IMG/VR virus record: IMGVR_UViG_3300046777_002578
Location: 1-36,306 of that record
Length of the DNA: 36,306 nucleotides
Reading direction: 5' to 3' (one strand)
DNA from: a virus
Of this stretch, positions 15,873 through 21,983 are shown one piece after another. The notes beneath the pieces are model-generated. The model was not told the origin of the DNA and did no database searches. It saw only the letters and a program-made list of their open reading frames with translations. Numbering within the stretch: the first letter of the stretch is position 1; every line of letters begins with the position of its first letter. The position numbers and the translations under genes are program-made.

Positions 15873-16241
15873 ATGAGCACCGAAATTGAGCAAAAGATCC
15901 AGGCCAAGGGCCTGACGGCGCCGCGCGTCACGCCGGCCGACATCGAGGCAAACATCGACAGCGAGCACTGCTTCACCGCAGCCCAAGGGGTGGCCGGCCG
16001 CAACCTGTGCGCCGAGGATCCAGACGGCGTGACCGGGCTGACGACCAACAGCCCGCTGCACCTTCTGACCTTCTGCGTCCTCGTGCTGAAGAACGGCTTC
16101 ACCGTCACGGGTGAGTCGGCCTGCGCGTCGCCCGAGAACTTCGACGCCGAGATCGGCCGCAAGATCGCCAGGGCCAACGCCGTCAACAAGGTGTGGCCCC
16201 TCATGGGTTACGCGCTGCGCAACAAGCTGGCGGGGGTCTGA
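15873..16241 (+). CDS. Phage gp49-like protein (Phage_gp49_66 family)
   Basis: 122 codons from ATG 15873, preceded by GTGGAGAG. The pattern TPADIEANIDSEHCFTA, then LTFCVLVLKNGFTVTGESAC, then ENFDAEIGRKIARANAVNKV and WPLMGYALRNKL matches the Phage_gp49_66 family, common in phages and prophages of Proteobacteria. Members are about 100-120 residues, and no biochemical function is established. It opens the second rightward block immediately after the terminator, although no strong promoter is obvious in the 30-base gap, so some read-through may be needed. Identification is by the characteristic central LKNGFxVxGES segment. Confidence 0.8.
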   Translation: MSTEIEQKIQAKGLTAPRVTPADIEANIDSEHCFTAAQGVAGRNLCAEDPDGVTGLTTNSPLHLLTFCVLVLKNGFTVTGESACASPENFDAEIGRKIARANAVNKVWPLMGYALRNKLAGV

Positions 16242-16243
16242 CC

Positions 16244-16441
16244 ATGCGTTGTTATCTGGTAACCGGCCCAGGCGCCAAGCGCTACGCGGCCACAAGTGCG
16301 TTGGCTCGGGCCGCGCGTGACGAGTTGGTGGATCTGCTTGGCTGCAAAAAGAAGGACATCGAGATCGAGCAGGCCGAGGTCCCGACCGCCAAGGCGGACC
16401 TGCTGGAGTTCATCAACGGTCTGTGCGCCAATGAAAGTTGA
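16244..16441 (+). CDS. Small unknown protein (65 aa)
   Basis: 65 codons from ATG 16244, two bases after the previous stop. Product MRCYLVTGPGAKRYAATSAL, then RDELVDLLGCKKKDIEIEQA and a helical C-terminus. A strand-helix-strand-helix layout is suggested, as in small regulators or inhibitors that bind proteins, but no family is recognised. Its stop overlaps the next gene's start region by 11 bases. Confidence 0.6.
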   Translation: MRCYLVTGPGAKRYAATSALARAARDELVDLLGCKKKDIEIEQAEVPTAKADLLEFINGLCANES

Positions 16442-16577
16442 GCGGCTAAGTGAGCTGGCGCTGCAAGCGGCTCTTTGGCTAGGAACCCTGGCGGCGTCAA
16501 TGCTAGCTTTGATAGCGCTGGGGTTCACCTTGAAAGTGCTGTGGCGGTCGTTCCAGTTTGGATGGGGGTTGTTGTGA
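16431..16577 (+). CDS. Small single-span membrane protein (48 aa)
   Basis: 48 codons from ATG 16431 inside the end of the previous gene. After a short N-terminal region (MKVERLSELALQAAL) the segment WLGTLAASMLALIALGFTL forms one clear transmembrane helix, followed by a short basic tail (KVLWRSFQF). The stop overlaps the GTG of the DnaJ-like gene as GTGA. Small one-span phage proteins can be holin-like, spanin partners or superinfection-exclusion factors; the early-gene location argues mildly against a holin. Too short for other listings but well supported by coupling and hydrophobicity. Confidence 0.55.
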   Translation: MKVERLSELALQAALWLGTLAASMLALIALGFTLKVLWRSFQFGWGLL

Positions 16578-16855
16578 AAGATCCGTTTGCCCAGCTGGAG
16601 CTGCTAGCTACTGCCGGCCCTGCCGAAGTCAAGACCCGTTGGCGAGAACTTTGCCGCATACATCACCCAGACCGCGGCGGCAACGCCGTGACGTTCCACG
16701 AGTTGCGGCAAGCTTACCAGCAAGCAATGGCCTTGGCCCAAGCACCAAAGCCTTGCCAGCCGTGCAATGGTACCGGCAAGCAGGCCGTGGCCCGGGGGTT
16801 CGCGTCCTTGCAACTTAGCTGCCCAGCCTGCGGTGGCACTGGAGTGTTGTCATGA
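16574..16855 (+). CDS. Stand-alone mini DnaJ-like protein (J domain plus zinc motifs)
   Basis: 93 codons from GTG 16574, overlapping the previous stop as GTGA; an ATG at 16562 in frame is a possible alternative. Residues 3-50 form a compact J domain with the HPD motif at 31-33 (RIHHPDRGGN) and the helix ELRQAYQQAMAL. Two CxxCxGxG zinc motifs follow (CQPCNGTG from Cys61, CPACGGTG from Cys83), as in the Cys-rich domain of DnaJ, but only two of the four repeats are present and the substrate-binding C-terminal domain is missing. J proteins recruit and stimulate Hsp70 (DnaK). In HMO-2011-like phages a DnaJ-type zinc domain is known inside the DNA polymerase; here it is a separate gene just before ligase. 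A role in recruiting host DnaK to replication complexes is an inference. Confidence 0.8.
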   Translation: MKDPFAQLELLATAGPAEVKTRWRELCRIHHPDRGGNAVTFHELRQAYQQAMALAQAPKPCQPCNGTGKQAVARGFASLQLSCPACGGTGVLS

Positions 16856-17715
16856 AACCAATGTTGGCGGCCCCGGCCGGGGCAGAGCTGCCGTTCCCTT
16901 TGTTGCTGAGCCCGAAGCTGGACGGTATCCGTTGCCTGATTGTGGATGGGGTGGCCGTGGGCCGCAGTTTGAAGCCGCTGCCCAACCGGCATGTGCAGCA
17001 GCTGTTTGGCAGGCCTGAGCTCAACGGCTTGGACGGCGAGCTGCTGGTCGGTGCCCCTACCGCCAGGGACGTGTTTCAGGTCACGACATCCGGCGTCATG
17101 AGCGTCGAGGGCCAGCCGGCCGTGACGTTCTGGGTGTTTGATGACTACTCGGCCCATGGCGGCTTTGAGGCTCGGTACCAGCGGGCCCAGCGCCGCGCGG
17201 TCCGGCAACGCGGGTGCCAACTGGTGGGCCACATGCTGGTAGAAAATCTGGAGGGTCTGTTGCGCTGGGAGCAGTACTACTTGGCCGCAGGCTTTGAAGG
17301 GGTCATGCTGAGGCACCCGTCGGGTCCCTACAAGCATGGCAGGTCTACGGCTAAGGAAGCTTGGTTGCTGAAGGTCAAGCGGTTTGAGGACAGCGAAGCT
17401 GTGGTGCTGGGGGTTACTGAGCTCATGCACAACGCCAACGAGGCCAAGCGGAATGCCCTGGGCCACTTGGAGCGCAGCAGCCACCAAGCAGGCAAGGTGG
17501 GTCGCCAGCGGCTAGGTGCCTTGGTGGTGCGGGACTTGGCCACTAAGGTGGAGTTTGAAATTGGTACCGGGTTCACTGACCAGCAGCGGCAGGACTTTTG
17601 GGGCCGGGACTTGGCGGGTGCTGTGGTGAAGTACAAGTTCCAACCGACCGGCGTCAAAGAGAAGCCACGCTTCCCCGTGTTCTTGGGGTTTCGGAGTGAG
17701 GTGGATCAGGGCTAA
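16852..17715 (+). CDS. ATP-dependent DNA ligase
   Basis: 287 codons, ATG overlapping the DnaJ-like stop as ATGA. Nucleotidyltransferase motif I is SPKLDGIR (catalytic Lys22), motif III region LDGELLVG, motif IV EGVMLR, and motif V LLKVKRF; a C-terminal OB-fold part follows (ALVVRDLATKVEFEIGTGFT). The enzyme seals nicks by forming Lys-AMP from ATP. At about 32 kDa it is a minimal phage/bacterial type ligase with adenylation and OB domains only, of the T7-like size class. It probably joins Okazaki fragments with PolA and the primase-helicase. It ends the block before a promoter. Confidence 0.92.
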   Translation: MKPMLAAPAGAELPFPLLLSPKLDGIRCLIVDGVAVGRSLKPLPNRHVQQLFGRPELNGLDGELLVGAPTARDVFQVTTSGVMSVEGQPAVTFWVFDDYSAHGGFEARYQRAQRRAVRQRGCQLVGHMLVENLEGLLRWEQYYLAAGFEGVMLRHPSGPYKHGRSTAKEAWLLKVKRFEDSEAVVLGVTELMHNANEAKRNALGHLERSSHQAGKVGRQRLGALVVRDLATKVEFEIGTGFTDQQRQDFWGRDLAGAVVKYKFQPTGVKEKPRFPVFLGFRSEVDQG

Positions 17716-17743
17716 AAAATTTGTAAAAAGTTGAAACTAGCTA

Positions 17744-17772
17744 TTTACAAGTGCTTTGCAGTGTTGCATAAT
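17744..17772 (+). promoter_or_regulatory. Promoter P1 of the shared plus-strand family
   Basis: TTTACA (17744-17749), 17-base spacer, CATAAT (17767-17772), then six bases and ATTGACAACG. Upstream lies CTAAAAAATTTG and TTGAAA, which recur before P4. The site lies in the 93-base gap after ligase and before the small-gene cluster. Confidence 0.7.
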
Positions 17773-17808
17773 CATTCCATTGACAACGCAACTGGAGCAA
17801 GCAACATC

Positions 17809-18163
17809 ATGCAACACACCCCTGGACCCATGATCGCCAAGCACACACCGGCCATGAACATTCGCCAAGCTGCCCGCTGGGCAGAACGCAAGGAAGCGCT
17901 CTACCGGGTCAACCACTACACCGGGCAACCCGAGTACCTATACGCCGTATATGACACCCACAACATGTTGGTTGAGTGCATCGGCAGCTACGACAAGTGC
18001 AACAACTACCGGAAGTCGCTCGGGTCGAAGTACGACTCAATGCCGACGCAAGACGGCCGGTGGCTGCGCATGGAGGCCCTGGATACCGTATGCCAGGAAT
18101 TGGACGAAGCCGAAGGCGAAGCTCGCTGCATCCCAAGCGCGCGTGAACTTGCGTGGGGGCCGC
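17809..18163 (+). CDS. Unknown protein of the accessory cluster, reading frame appears broken near 18,115
   Basis: Frame from ATG 17809, preceded by GGAG/AAGCAAC and the promoter P1. The product is polar (MQHTPGPMIAKHTPAMNIRQ; later YAVYDTHNMLVECIGSYDKC, resembling small phage proteins with a TPGPW-like start). Coding character in this frame fades after LDTVCQELDEAEGE (about 18,123). Removing one G from the GAAGGCGAAG stretch gives DEAEAKLAASQARVNLRGGR, continuing directly into MIVTQYVAPP of the next feature. Without that change the frame runs on openly to 18,576 through implausible sequence. Either the two parts are one gene with an indel or the first ends abnormally. Function unknown. Confidence 0.45.
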
Positions 18164-18328
18164 ATGATCGTCACGCAATACGTTGCCCCGCCCGTGCCCA
18201 CGCGGCAATTCGACTGGGTGGCCTTCGTCCAGGGCGACGAAGAGCACGGCCCCACTGGGCGTGGCCCGACCGAGGCCGAGGCGCTGCGCGACTTGTGCAA
18301 GCAGCTCACCCAACTCGTAGGAGCCTGA
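18164..18328 (+). CDS. Small unknown protein (54 aa) or 3' part of the preceding gene
   Basis: 54 codons from ATG 18164, preceded by GTGGGGGCCGC, which could be its ribosome-binding site. Product MIVTQYVAPPVPTRQFDWVA, then EEHGPTGRGPTEAEALRDLC and a short helix. The GPTEAEALRDL part looks like the small glycine-hinge plus helix proteins (DUF-type, GxGxTxxEAxxDL) frequent in phages. It may be an independent gene or, after a one-base correction upstream, the C-terminal domain of the preceding frame. Confidence 0.55.
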   Translation: MIVTQYVAPPVPTRQFDWVAFVQGDEEHGPTGRGPTEAEALRDLCKQLTQLVGA

Positions 18329-18333
18329 CCGCC

Positions 18334-18576
18334 ATGGACACCACGATCACCACACAAATTGCTGGCATCCCTTGCCAGCTGCGGGTCACGTACTGGGAGG
18401 CTGTCACCACAGCTACTTGGTACGCCCCGGCTGAAGGCGGGGACATGGAGTTTGAAGTGCTGGACCGTCGTGGCTATCCGGCCCCGTGGCTGGAGCGCAA
18501 ACTGGACGCGGCCGACCGCCAGCGCTTGGAGCTTGAGGTCAACCGGTTTTTTGGAGCAAGGCATGAAGATTACTGA
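18334..18576 (+). CDS. Small unknown protein (80 aa)
   Basis: 80 codons from ATG 18334, five bases after the previous stop. The product (MDTTITTQIAGIPCQLRVTY, YAPAEGGDMEFEVLDRRGYP, APWLERKLDAADRQRLELEV) resembles a small beta-sheet protein with a C-terminal helix, as in many phage hypothetical proteins that begin with a strand-rich half. The start is in frame with the long open frame from 17809, but its composition change and its own position mark an independent gene. No function assigned. It overlaps the next gene by 14 bases. Confidence 0.65.
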   Translation: MDTTITTQIAGIPCQLRVTYWEAVTTATWYAPAEGGDMEFEVLDRRGYPAPWLERKLDAADRQRLELEVNRFFGARHEDY

Positions 18577-18790
18577 ACTGTTCCGCAAGTCCTCGCCCGA
18601 GGAGTTGATGGCGCGGGAAATTGACGAAGCGCGGCGCATGTTGCTGGAGGCGCTTAGCGCCCGGGACTACGCTGCGAGCATGGTCTCGTATCACGAAACG
18701 CGCATCGACCGGCTGCGCTCGATGTTGGAGCTGGCGCAGCGCGAATCCACCGCAATCACGCTCCCGAGCGTCGGCACCCATGGCTGCTGA
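18563..18790 (+). CDS. Small coiled-coil protein (75 aa)
   Basis: 75 codons from ATG 18563, with GGAGCAAGGC upstream. The sequence (MKITELFRKSSPEELMAREI, then ARRMLLEALSARDYAASMVS and YHETRIDRLRSMLELAQRES) is almost entirely helical and charged, predicting an antiparallel coiled coil. Similar short coils of the form LxxAxxxxExAxxxxxYxxxRIxRL are frequent in phage early regions, where no function is established. Its end overlaps the next start by 11 bases. Confidence 0.65.
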   Translation: MKITELFRKSSPEELMAREIDEARRMLLEALSARDYAASMVSYHETRIDRLRSMLELAQRESTAITLPSVGTHGC

Positions 18791-18983
18791 CAACACCGCC
18801 GAGGGGCGGCTGGTGCCCCGCGTGGCGCAGACGCTCCTGCTCATACGCGAGATGCGCAACCCCAACCGCGCCGAGCTCGCCTCAAAGCTGGGCTGCTCGG
18901 CGCAGACCGTCGGCGTGTACACCGCCGAGCTGCGCGCCGCGGGGCTCATCGCGCCGAGCAGCGCGGGGCGGTTTGCGCGCTAG
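18780..18983 (+). CDS. Small winged helix-turn-helix DNA-binding protein (67 aa)
   Basis: 67 codons from ATG 18780 within the end of the previous gene. The middle reads RNPNRAELASKLGCSAQTVG, then VYTAELRAAGLI, a clear helix-turn-helix with a recognition helix around CSAQTVGVYTAEL followed by a hydrophobic wing. Nearly the whole protein is this domain. It is a candidate transcription regulator of phage genes, perhaps acting on the promoters in this cluster, but targets cannot be deduced. The gene is followed by a 158-base gap containing hairpins and an attC-like element. Confidence 0.7.
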   Translation: MAADNTAEGRLVPRVAQTLLLIREMRNPNRAELASKLGCSAQTVGVYTAELRAAGLIAPSSAGRFAR

Positions 18984-19087
18984 ACGTCGAAAAGGCAAGC
19001 AAGCCCCGCGGCGCCCCGCGCTTGCTGGAGCAAGCGTCCAGCGTTTGGCATTACGCACAGCGTTGCTTGGCGCACAACAACCGAAAG

Positions 19088-19190
19088 GGCTAACGTTCGA
19101 GCTAAGCGGGGCCAAACGGCCGCGCACAACCTAGGAGAAACATGATGAACTTTCCCGCCGTTTGGACTCCGCTTGAGCGAGGGGTTAGGC
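19088..19190 (+). other. Integron attC-like imperfect hairpin overlapping a lipoprotein gene start
   Basis: The 18,984-19,141 gap holds a perfect hairpin CGCTTGCT-GG-AGCAAGCG (19019-19036) and then an attC-like structure. The left arm has GGCTAAC (19088-19094), unpaired GTT, CGAGCTAAGCGG and CCAAACGGC; the right arm (from 19157) has GCCGTTTGG, CCGCTTGAGCG and the core GTTAGGC (19184-19190), which fits GTTRRRY. CTAAC/GTTAG pair as R boxes, AAGCGG/CCGCTT as L boxes with an extra base on one side, and the 9-base CCAAACGGC/GCCGTTTGG stem continues inward. The loop carries the ribosome-binding site and start of the next gene. Left core RYYYAAC is matched at six of seven positions. Confidence 0.5.
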
Positions 19191-19444
19191 CCCTTGCGCT
19201 GCTGGTGGCGTGCGTGCTGGCAGGCTGTGGCGCTGACGCGGTTAGCACTGCGCCCACCGACAACGCACAGATCAAGGTGGAGCGGCTGTTTGATCACGAC
19301 GGCTGCACTGTGTACCGCTTTCAAGACGGCGGGACGCGCTACTTTGTGAAGTGCCGCGACGGCAGCACGCGCACAGAGTGGAGCGAAAGCTACCCGTGTG
19401 GCAAAAGCCTGTGCCGCCGTGAGGTGGCGGTGCCTGGGGCCTAA
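19142..19444 (+). CDS. Putative lipoprotein (accessory gene)
   Basis: 100 codons from ATG 19142, with AGGAG four bases upstream. A basic N-region is followed by a hydrophobic stretch PLALLVACVLAGC that ends in a lipobox (LAGC), predicting lipidation at the Cys and export by signal peptidase II. The mature part has four further Cys and the segments HDGCTVYRFQDGG and YFVKCRDGSTRTEW, a small disulphide-stabilised beta domain seen in short phage lipoproteins. The first 20 residues are encoded within an attC-like hairpin, so the N-terminus (TPLERGVRP) may derive from that element. Expression during lysogeny or early infection, for example as an exclusion factor, is only a guess. Confidence 0.65.
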   Translation: MMNFPAVWTPLERGVRPLALLVACVLAGCGADAVSTAPTDNAQIKVERLFDHDGCTVYRFQDGGTRYFVKCRDGSTRTEWSESYPCGKSLCRREVAVPGA

Positions 19445-19446
19445 CC

Positions 19447-19650
19447 ATGAAAGACACAGGAGGACCGGCGTTTCCGTCCACGCACCCGCACGGGCGCAAA
19501 GACTGTGTGTCCCTGCGTGATTGGTTTGCCGGGATGGCGATGCAGGGACTGCTGGCATGCCCTGTGCAGCCGCAATCGGGGCCAGATATGTACGTCCGCG
19601 ATGCCTACACACTGGCAGACGCCATGCTCAAGGAAAGGAGCAAGGAATGA
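19447..19650 (+). CDS. Small phage protein of the GGPAFP type (67 aa)
   Basis: 67 codons from ATG 19447, two bases after the lipoprotein stop. The pattern MKDTGGPAFPSTHP, then VSLRDWFAGMAMQGLLA and AYTLADAMLKER is the one I recognise from a widespread family of short phage proteins (GGPAFPxx, LRDxFAxxAMQGL, AYxxADAML). No function is established for them. It overlaps the next gene as ATGA. The conserved amphipathic middle helix could mediate protein contacts. Confidence 0.75.
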   Translation: MKDTGGPAFPSTHPHGRKDCVSLRDWFAGMAMQGLLACPVQPQSGPDMYVRDAYTLADAMLKERSKE

Positions 19651-20036
19651 AAGACGAAACCTACCTTTTCGACGACGGCACCGAGCCGACCGTCCGTCGC
19701 CTGCCCAAGGGCTGTGACCAGCAAGGCCGCTACCCCGAAGCAGCGCACAGCGCCACCGAAGTGGGCGCAGATGATGAGGAGCAAGCCGATCTGGTCTTCT
19801 TGTGGGCCGTGGTCGTGATCCTCACGGTCACGATCATCGCCGTTGGTGTGGCGATTTGGGGGGGCGAAATGACACAACAGAACGAAGCCCTGCGGCTGGC
19901 TGATGCACAACGCAGTAACACCAACGTTCTGCTAAGTTACCCAACGCAATCTTCCGCAGCCTACAACATCGGCATCGCCATCCGCGCAAGGGGCATGAAC
20001 GTCAAGCTAACCGAGCAAAGTCCACAAAATAGGTAG
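19647..20036 (+). CDS. Single-span membrane protein (129 aa)
   Basis: 129 codons from ATG 19647, overlapping the previous stop by four bases and with AAGGAGCAAGG upstream. The N-terminal 50 residues are polar and acidic; LVFLWAVVVILTVTIIAVGV is one strong transmembrane helix; the C-terminal part is polar and periplasmic or cytoplasmic depending on orientation. No family recognised. It ends just before promoter P2. Confidence 0.65.
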   Translation: MKDETYLFDDGTEPTVRRLPKGCDQQGRYPEAAHSATEVGADDEEQADLVFLWAVVVILTVTIIAVGVAIWGGEMTQQNEALRLADAQRSNTNVLLSYPTQSSAAYNIGIAIRARGMNVKLTEQSPQNR

Positions 20037-20052
20037 ACATTGAAATTACCTA

Positions 20053-20097
20053 TTTACAGTCGTTCTACAGCGCCCTACAATCTATCTACGGTCAACG
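20053..20097 (+). promoter_or_regulatory. Promoter P2 of the shared plus-strand family
   Basis: TTTACA (20053-20058), 17-base spacer, TACAAT (20076-20081), six bases, then ACGGTCAACG (20088-20097). ATTGAAATTACC lies just upstream. The ribosome-binding site TGCTGAGGAG (20109-20118) precedes the DUF932 gene. Confidence 0.75.
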
Positions 20098-20124
20098 TTC
20101 GACCGGATTGCTGAGGAGCTTGAA

Positions 20125-21096
20125 ATGACTGCTGCTGTTACTGTACGTAAAAACGGATTTGCTGAAATGGCCTACGTGGGCCGTAAGCCTTGGCACGGCT
20201 TGGGCCAAGAACTGACGGCTGGAGCCGACCTTGACACCTGGAAGCAGGCGGCCGGGATGGACTGGAACATCAACCGCAGCCGCGTGCGCTACGGTGACGA
20301 AACCAACTTCCGGGTTATTGAAGACCAGCATGTGCTGTTCCGTTCGGACAGCAAGGCCCCGCTGGGCATTGTCAGCAAGGGCTATCAGATTGTTCAGCCA
20401 GGCGAAATGCTGGAGTTTTTCCGGGACCTGACTGACGCCAATGGCTACACGTTAGACACGGCCGGCACCTTGTTTGATGGCAAGCGTTTCTGGGCCTTGG
20501 CTGCTGTGGGCGAAGAAGCTACTGTGGTTGGCGACGATCGCATTGGCGGTTACTTGCTGCTTAGTTCCAGCTGTGACGGCACCCTGGCTACAACTGCCCG
20601 GTTCACAACCATCCGAGTGGTTTGCAACAACACTTTGGGCATGGCGCTGCGCGGTAACGCCAGGCGTGAAGTCACTGTGCGCCATACCAGCAAGTTTGAC
20701 GCCGAGTCCGTCAAGCAAAAGTTGGGACTGGCCCGCAACTACTTTGGCGAGTTCTTGAAGGCCAGTCGCCAACTGGCCCAAGTGCGCATGACCAATGACC
20801 GGGCGGCTGAATTTGTGGGTACTTTGCTCACTGAAAGCCGGACGGTACTGGGCGAAGACGCGCGCAAGTCCAAGCAGTTCCAAAAGATCATGGATCTGTT
20901 CAAGACGTCGGCCATGGGCGGCACGCTGGCTGGCGTGGAAGGTTCTGCTTGGGGCATGGTCAACGCGGTAACTGAGTTTGTTGACCATCACGCCCGGGCC
21001 AAGACTGACAGCCACCGCTTGGCCAATGCTTGGTTTGGTCGCGGCGACGGCCTCAAGACTGAAGCTTTTGAGCGCGCTTTGGCTCTGACCGCATAA
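20125..21096 (+). CDS. DUF932 / phage-plasmid-like protein
   Basis: 323 codons from ATG 20125. The pattern YVGRKPWHGLGQELTAG, RSDSKAPLGIVSKGYQIVQP, then ALAAVGEEATVVGDDRIGGY, SCDGTLATTARFTTIRVVCN and NTLGMAL is characteristic of the DUF932 family (TIGR03299-like phage/plasmid proteins). Members are about 300 residues and often sit in early or replication regions of phages and plasmids; their biochemical function is not established to my knowledge. The gene has its own strong promoter (P2) and an intercistronic promoter (P3) follows, so it may be expressed at high level by itself. Confidence 0.88.
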   Translation: MTAAVTVRKNGFAEMAYVGRKPWHGLGQELTAGADLDTWKQAAGMDWNINRSRVRYGDETNFRVIEDQHVLFRSDSKAPLGIVSKGYQIVQPGEMLEFFRDLTDANGYTLDTAGTLFDGKRFWALAAVGEEATVVGDDRIGGYLLLSSSCDGTLATTARFTTIRVVCNNTLGMALRGNARREVTVRHTSKFDAESVKQKLGLARNYFGEFLKASRQLAQVRMTNDRAAEFVGTLLTESRTVLGEDARKSKQFQKIMDLFKTSAMGGTLAGVEGSAWGMVNAVTEFVDHHARAKTDSHRLANAWFGRGDGLKTEAFERALALTA

Positions 21097-21103
21097 TTAG
21101 TTA

Positions 21104-21138
21104 TTTACAGCTGGGCCGGTCTGAGGTAAGATCGGCCC
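21104..21138 (+). promoter_or_regulatory. Promoter P3 of the shared family, with a palindrome around the -10
   Basis: TTTACA (21104-21109), 17-base spacer, TAAGAT (21127-21132). GGGCCG (21113-21118) and CGGCCC (21133-21138) form a perfect inverted repeat flanking the -10, a candidate operator. It lacks the ACGGTCAACG element of P2 and P4. TGCTGAGGAG (21149-21158) precedes the ATG at 21165. Confidence 0.65.
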
Positions 21139-21164
21139 TTACGTTATCTGCTGAGGAGTTTATC

Positions 21165-21557
21165 ATGGCTGAGACCACGTTCAAACCACCCAAAAGCCTG
21201 GGCGCTTGCGCCGACCGCTTGTACGAGCTGCGTCAGCAACGATTGGCCGTCCAAAAGGAAGTCGACAAGCTAGCGGCTGAAGAAACCTTTTTGCGCGAGC
21301 ACATCATCAACACGCTTCCTAAGTCCGAAGCATCTGGCATTGCTGGTAAACTGGCCCGGGTCACTGTGGTCACCAAGCAGGTGCCGCAGGTCAAGGACTG
21401 GGACGCTTTCTACAAGTTCGTCAAGAAAACCGGCAGCTTTGACCTGCTGCAGCGGCGGCTCACTGACCAAGCCATCAAGGAGCGCTGGGAGGCGGGCAAG
21501 GAGGTGCCTGGGGTTGAGCACTTCAACGCCGTGTCTATCAGCCTCAACAAGGTATGA
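21165..21557 (+). CDS. Early-region protein with N-terminal coiled coil (130 aa)
   Basis: 130 codons from ATG 21165 after promoter P3. Residues about 15-50 form a coiled coil (RLYELRQQRLAVQKEVDKLA, then EETFLREHIINTLPKSEASG), followed by a compact domain with GKLARVTVVTKQVPQVKDWD, FYKFVKKTGSFDLLQRRL and a C-terminal strand HFNAVSISLNKV. This layout is familiar from small proteins next to DNA polymerase in environmental phages, and from Gam-like coiled-coil DNA-end proteins in a very general sense, but I cannot assign it. Its stop overlaps the start of the endonuclease V-like gene as ATGA. Confidence 0.7.
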   Translation: MAETTFKPPKSLGACADRLYELRQQRLAVQKEVDKLAAEETFLREHIINTLPKSEASGIAGKLARVTVVTKQVPQVKDWDAFYKFVKKTGSFDLLQRRLTDQAIKERWEAGKEVPGVEHFNAVSISLNKV

Positions 21558-21964
21558 CCCGCATCAATTGCGTGCCGGCGGCCGAGCTGTGCCGCCAACA
21601 CCTGGTGGCTGAGTACCGCGAGCTGCCCCGTGTATTCAAGCTAGCTGAGGCTGCAGCGCACCGAGGGCAGGTGCAGGCACCCGACGACTACACCTTGGGC
21701 CCTGGGCATGTGAAGTTTTTCTACACTCGCCTGGGCTACTGCCGGCGCCGTTTCCAAGAGCTGGTGGCCGAGCTGCTTCGCCGCGGCTACCACCCGCAGT
21801 ATACTAGCTGTCCGGCCGTCGAGGTGCCGGCCGGCTGGCACCAAGATTGGCAACCGACTGCCGCCAACCTACAGCTGAACCGACAACGTTTGGCCGACCG
21901 TCAACCCAAGCCCGTTGCGTTTAGGCGCGCGCAACTGGTTTCCACTCAGCGTCTGTACCAGTAA
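21554..21964 (+). CDS. denV: Pyrimidine-dimer DNA glycosylase/AP lyase, T4 endonuclease V-like
   Basis: 136 codons from ATG 21554. The N-terminus MTRIN, then ELCRQHLVAEYRELPRVFKL is nearly that of T4 endonuclease V (MTRIN, ELADQHLMAEYRELPRVFG). The catalytic Thr2 (N-terminal amine after Met removal) and Glu23 are both kept, as are Arg3, His16, Arg22 and Arg26. LGPGHVKFFYTRLGYCRRRF, QELVAELLRRGYHP and the C-terminal segment with LQLNRQRLADRQ also follow the family. The enzyme removes UV-induced cyclobutane dimers by glycosylase and AP lyase steps. Length (136) equals the T4 enzyme (138). It lies in the replication block between a coiled-coil protein and the zinc-motif protein, implying early expression to repair incoming sunlight-damaged DNA. 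Confidence 0.92.
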   Translation: MTRINCVPAAELCRQHLVAEYRELPRVFKLAEAAAHRGQVQAPDDYTLGPGHVKFFYTRLGYCRRRFQELVAELLRRGYHPQYTSCPAVEVPAGWHQDWQPTAANLQLNRQRLADRQPKPVAFRRAQLVSTQRLYQ

Positions 21965-21983
21965 CGAGTTAGGAGCTCACAAC

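Noticed and set aside
16431-16577. Holin assignment for the 48-aa membrane protein
   Set aside because: One membrane span and small size fit some holins, but there is no endolysin nearby and the gene lies in an early replication block.
17731-18576. One 281-aa protein covering the whole open frame
   Set aside because: The middle has better coding features in another frame (MIVTQYVAPP), and the last part has its own start at 18334; the frame is open by chance or by an indel.
19019-19036. Perfect hairpin CGCTTGCT-GG-AGCAAGCG as terminator
   Set aside because: No U-run follows on either strand; kept only as a note with the attC-like element.
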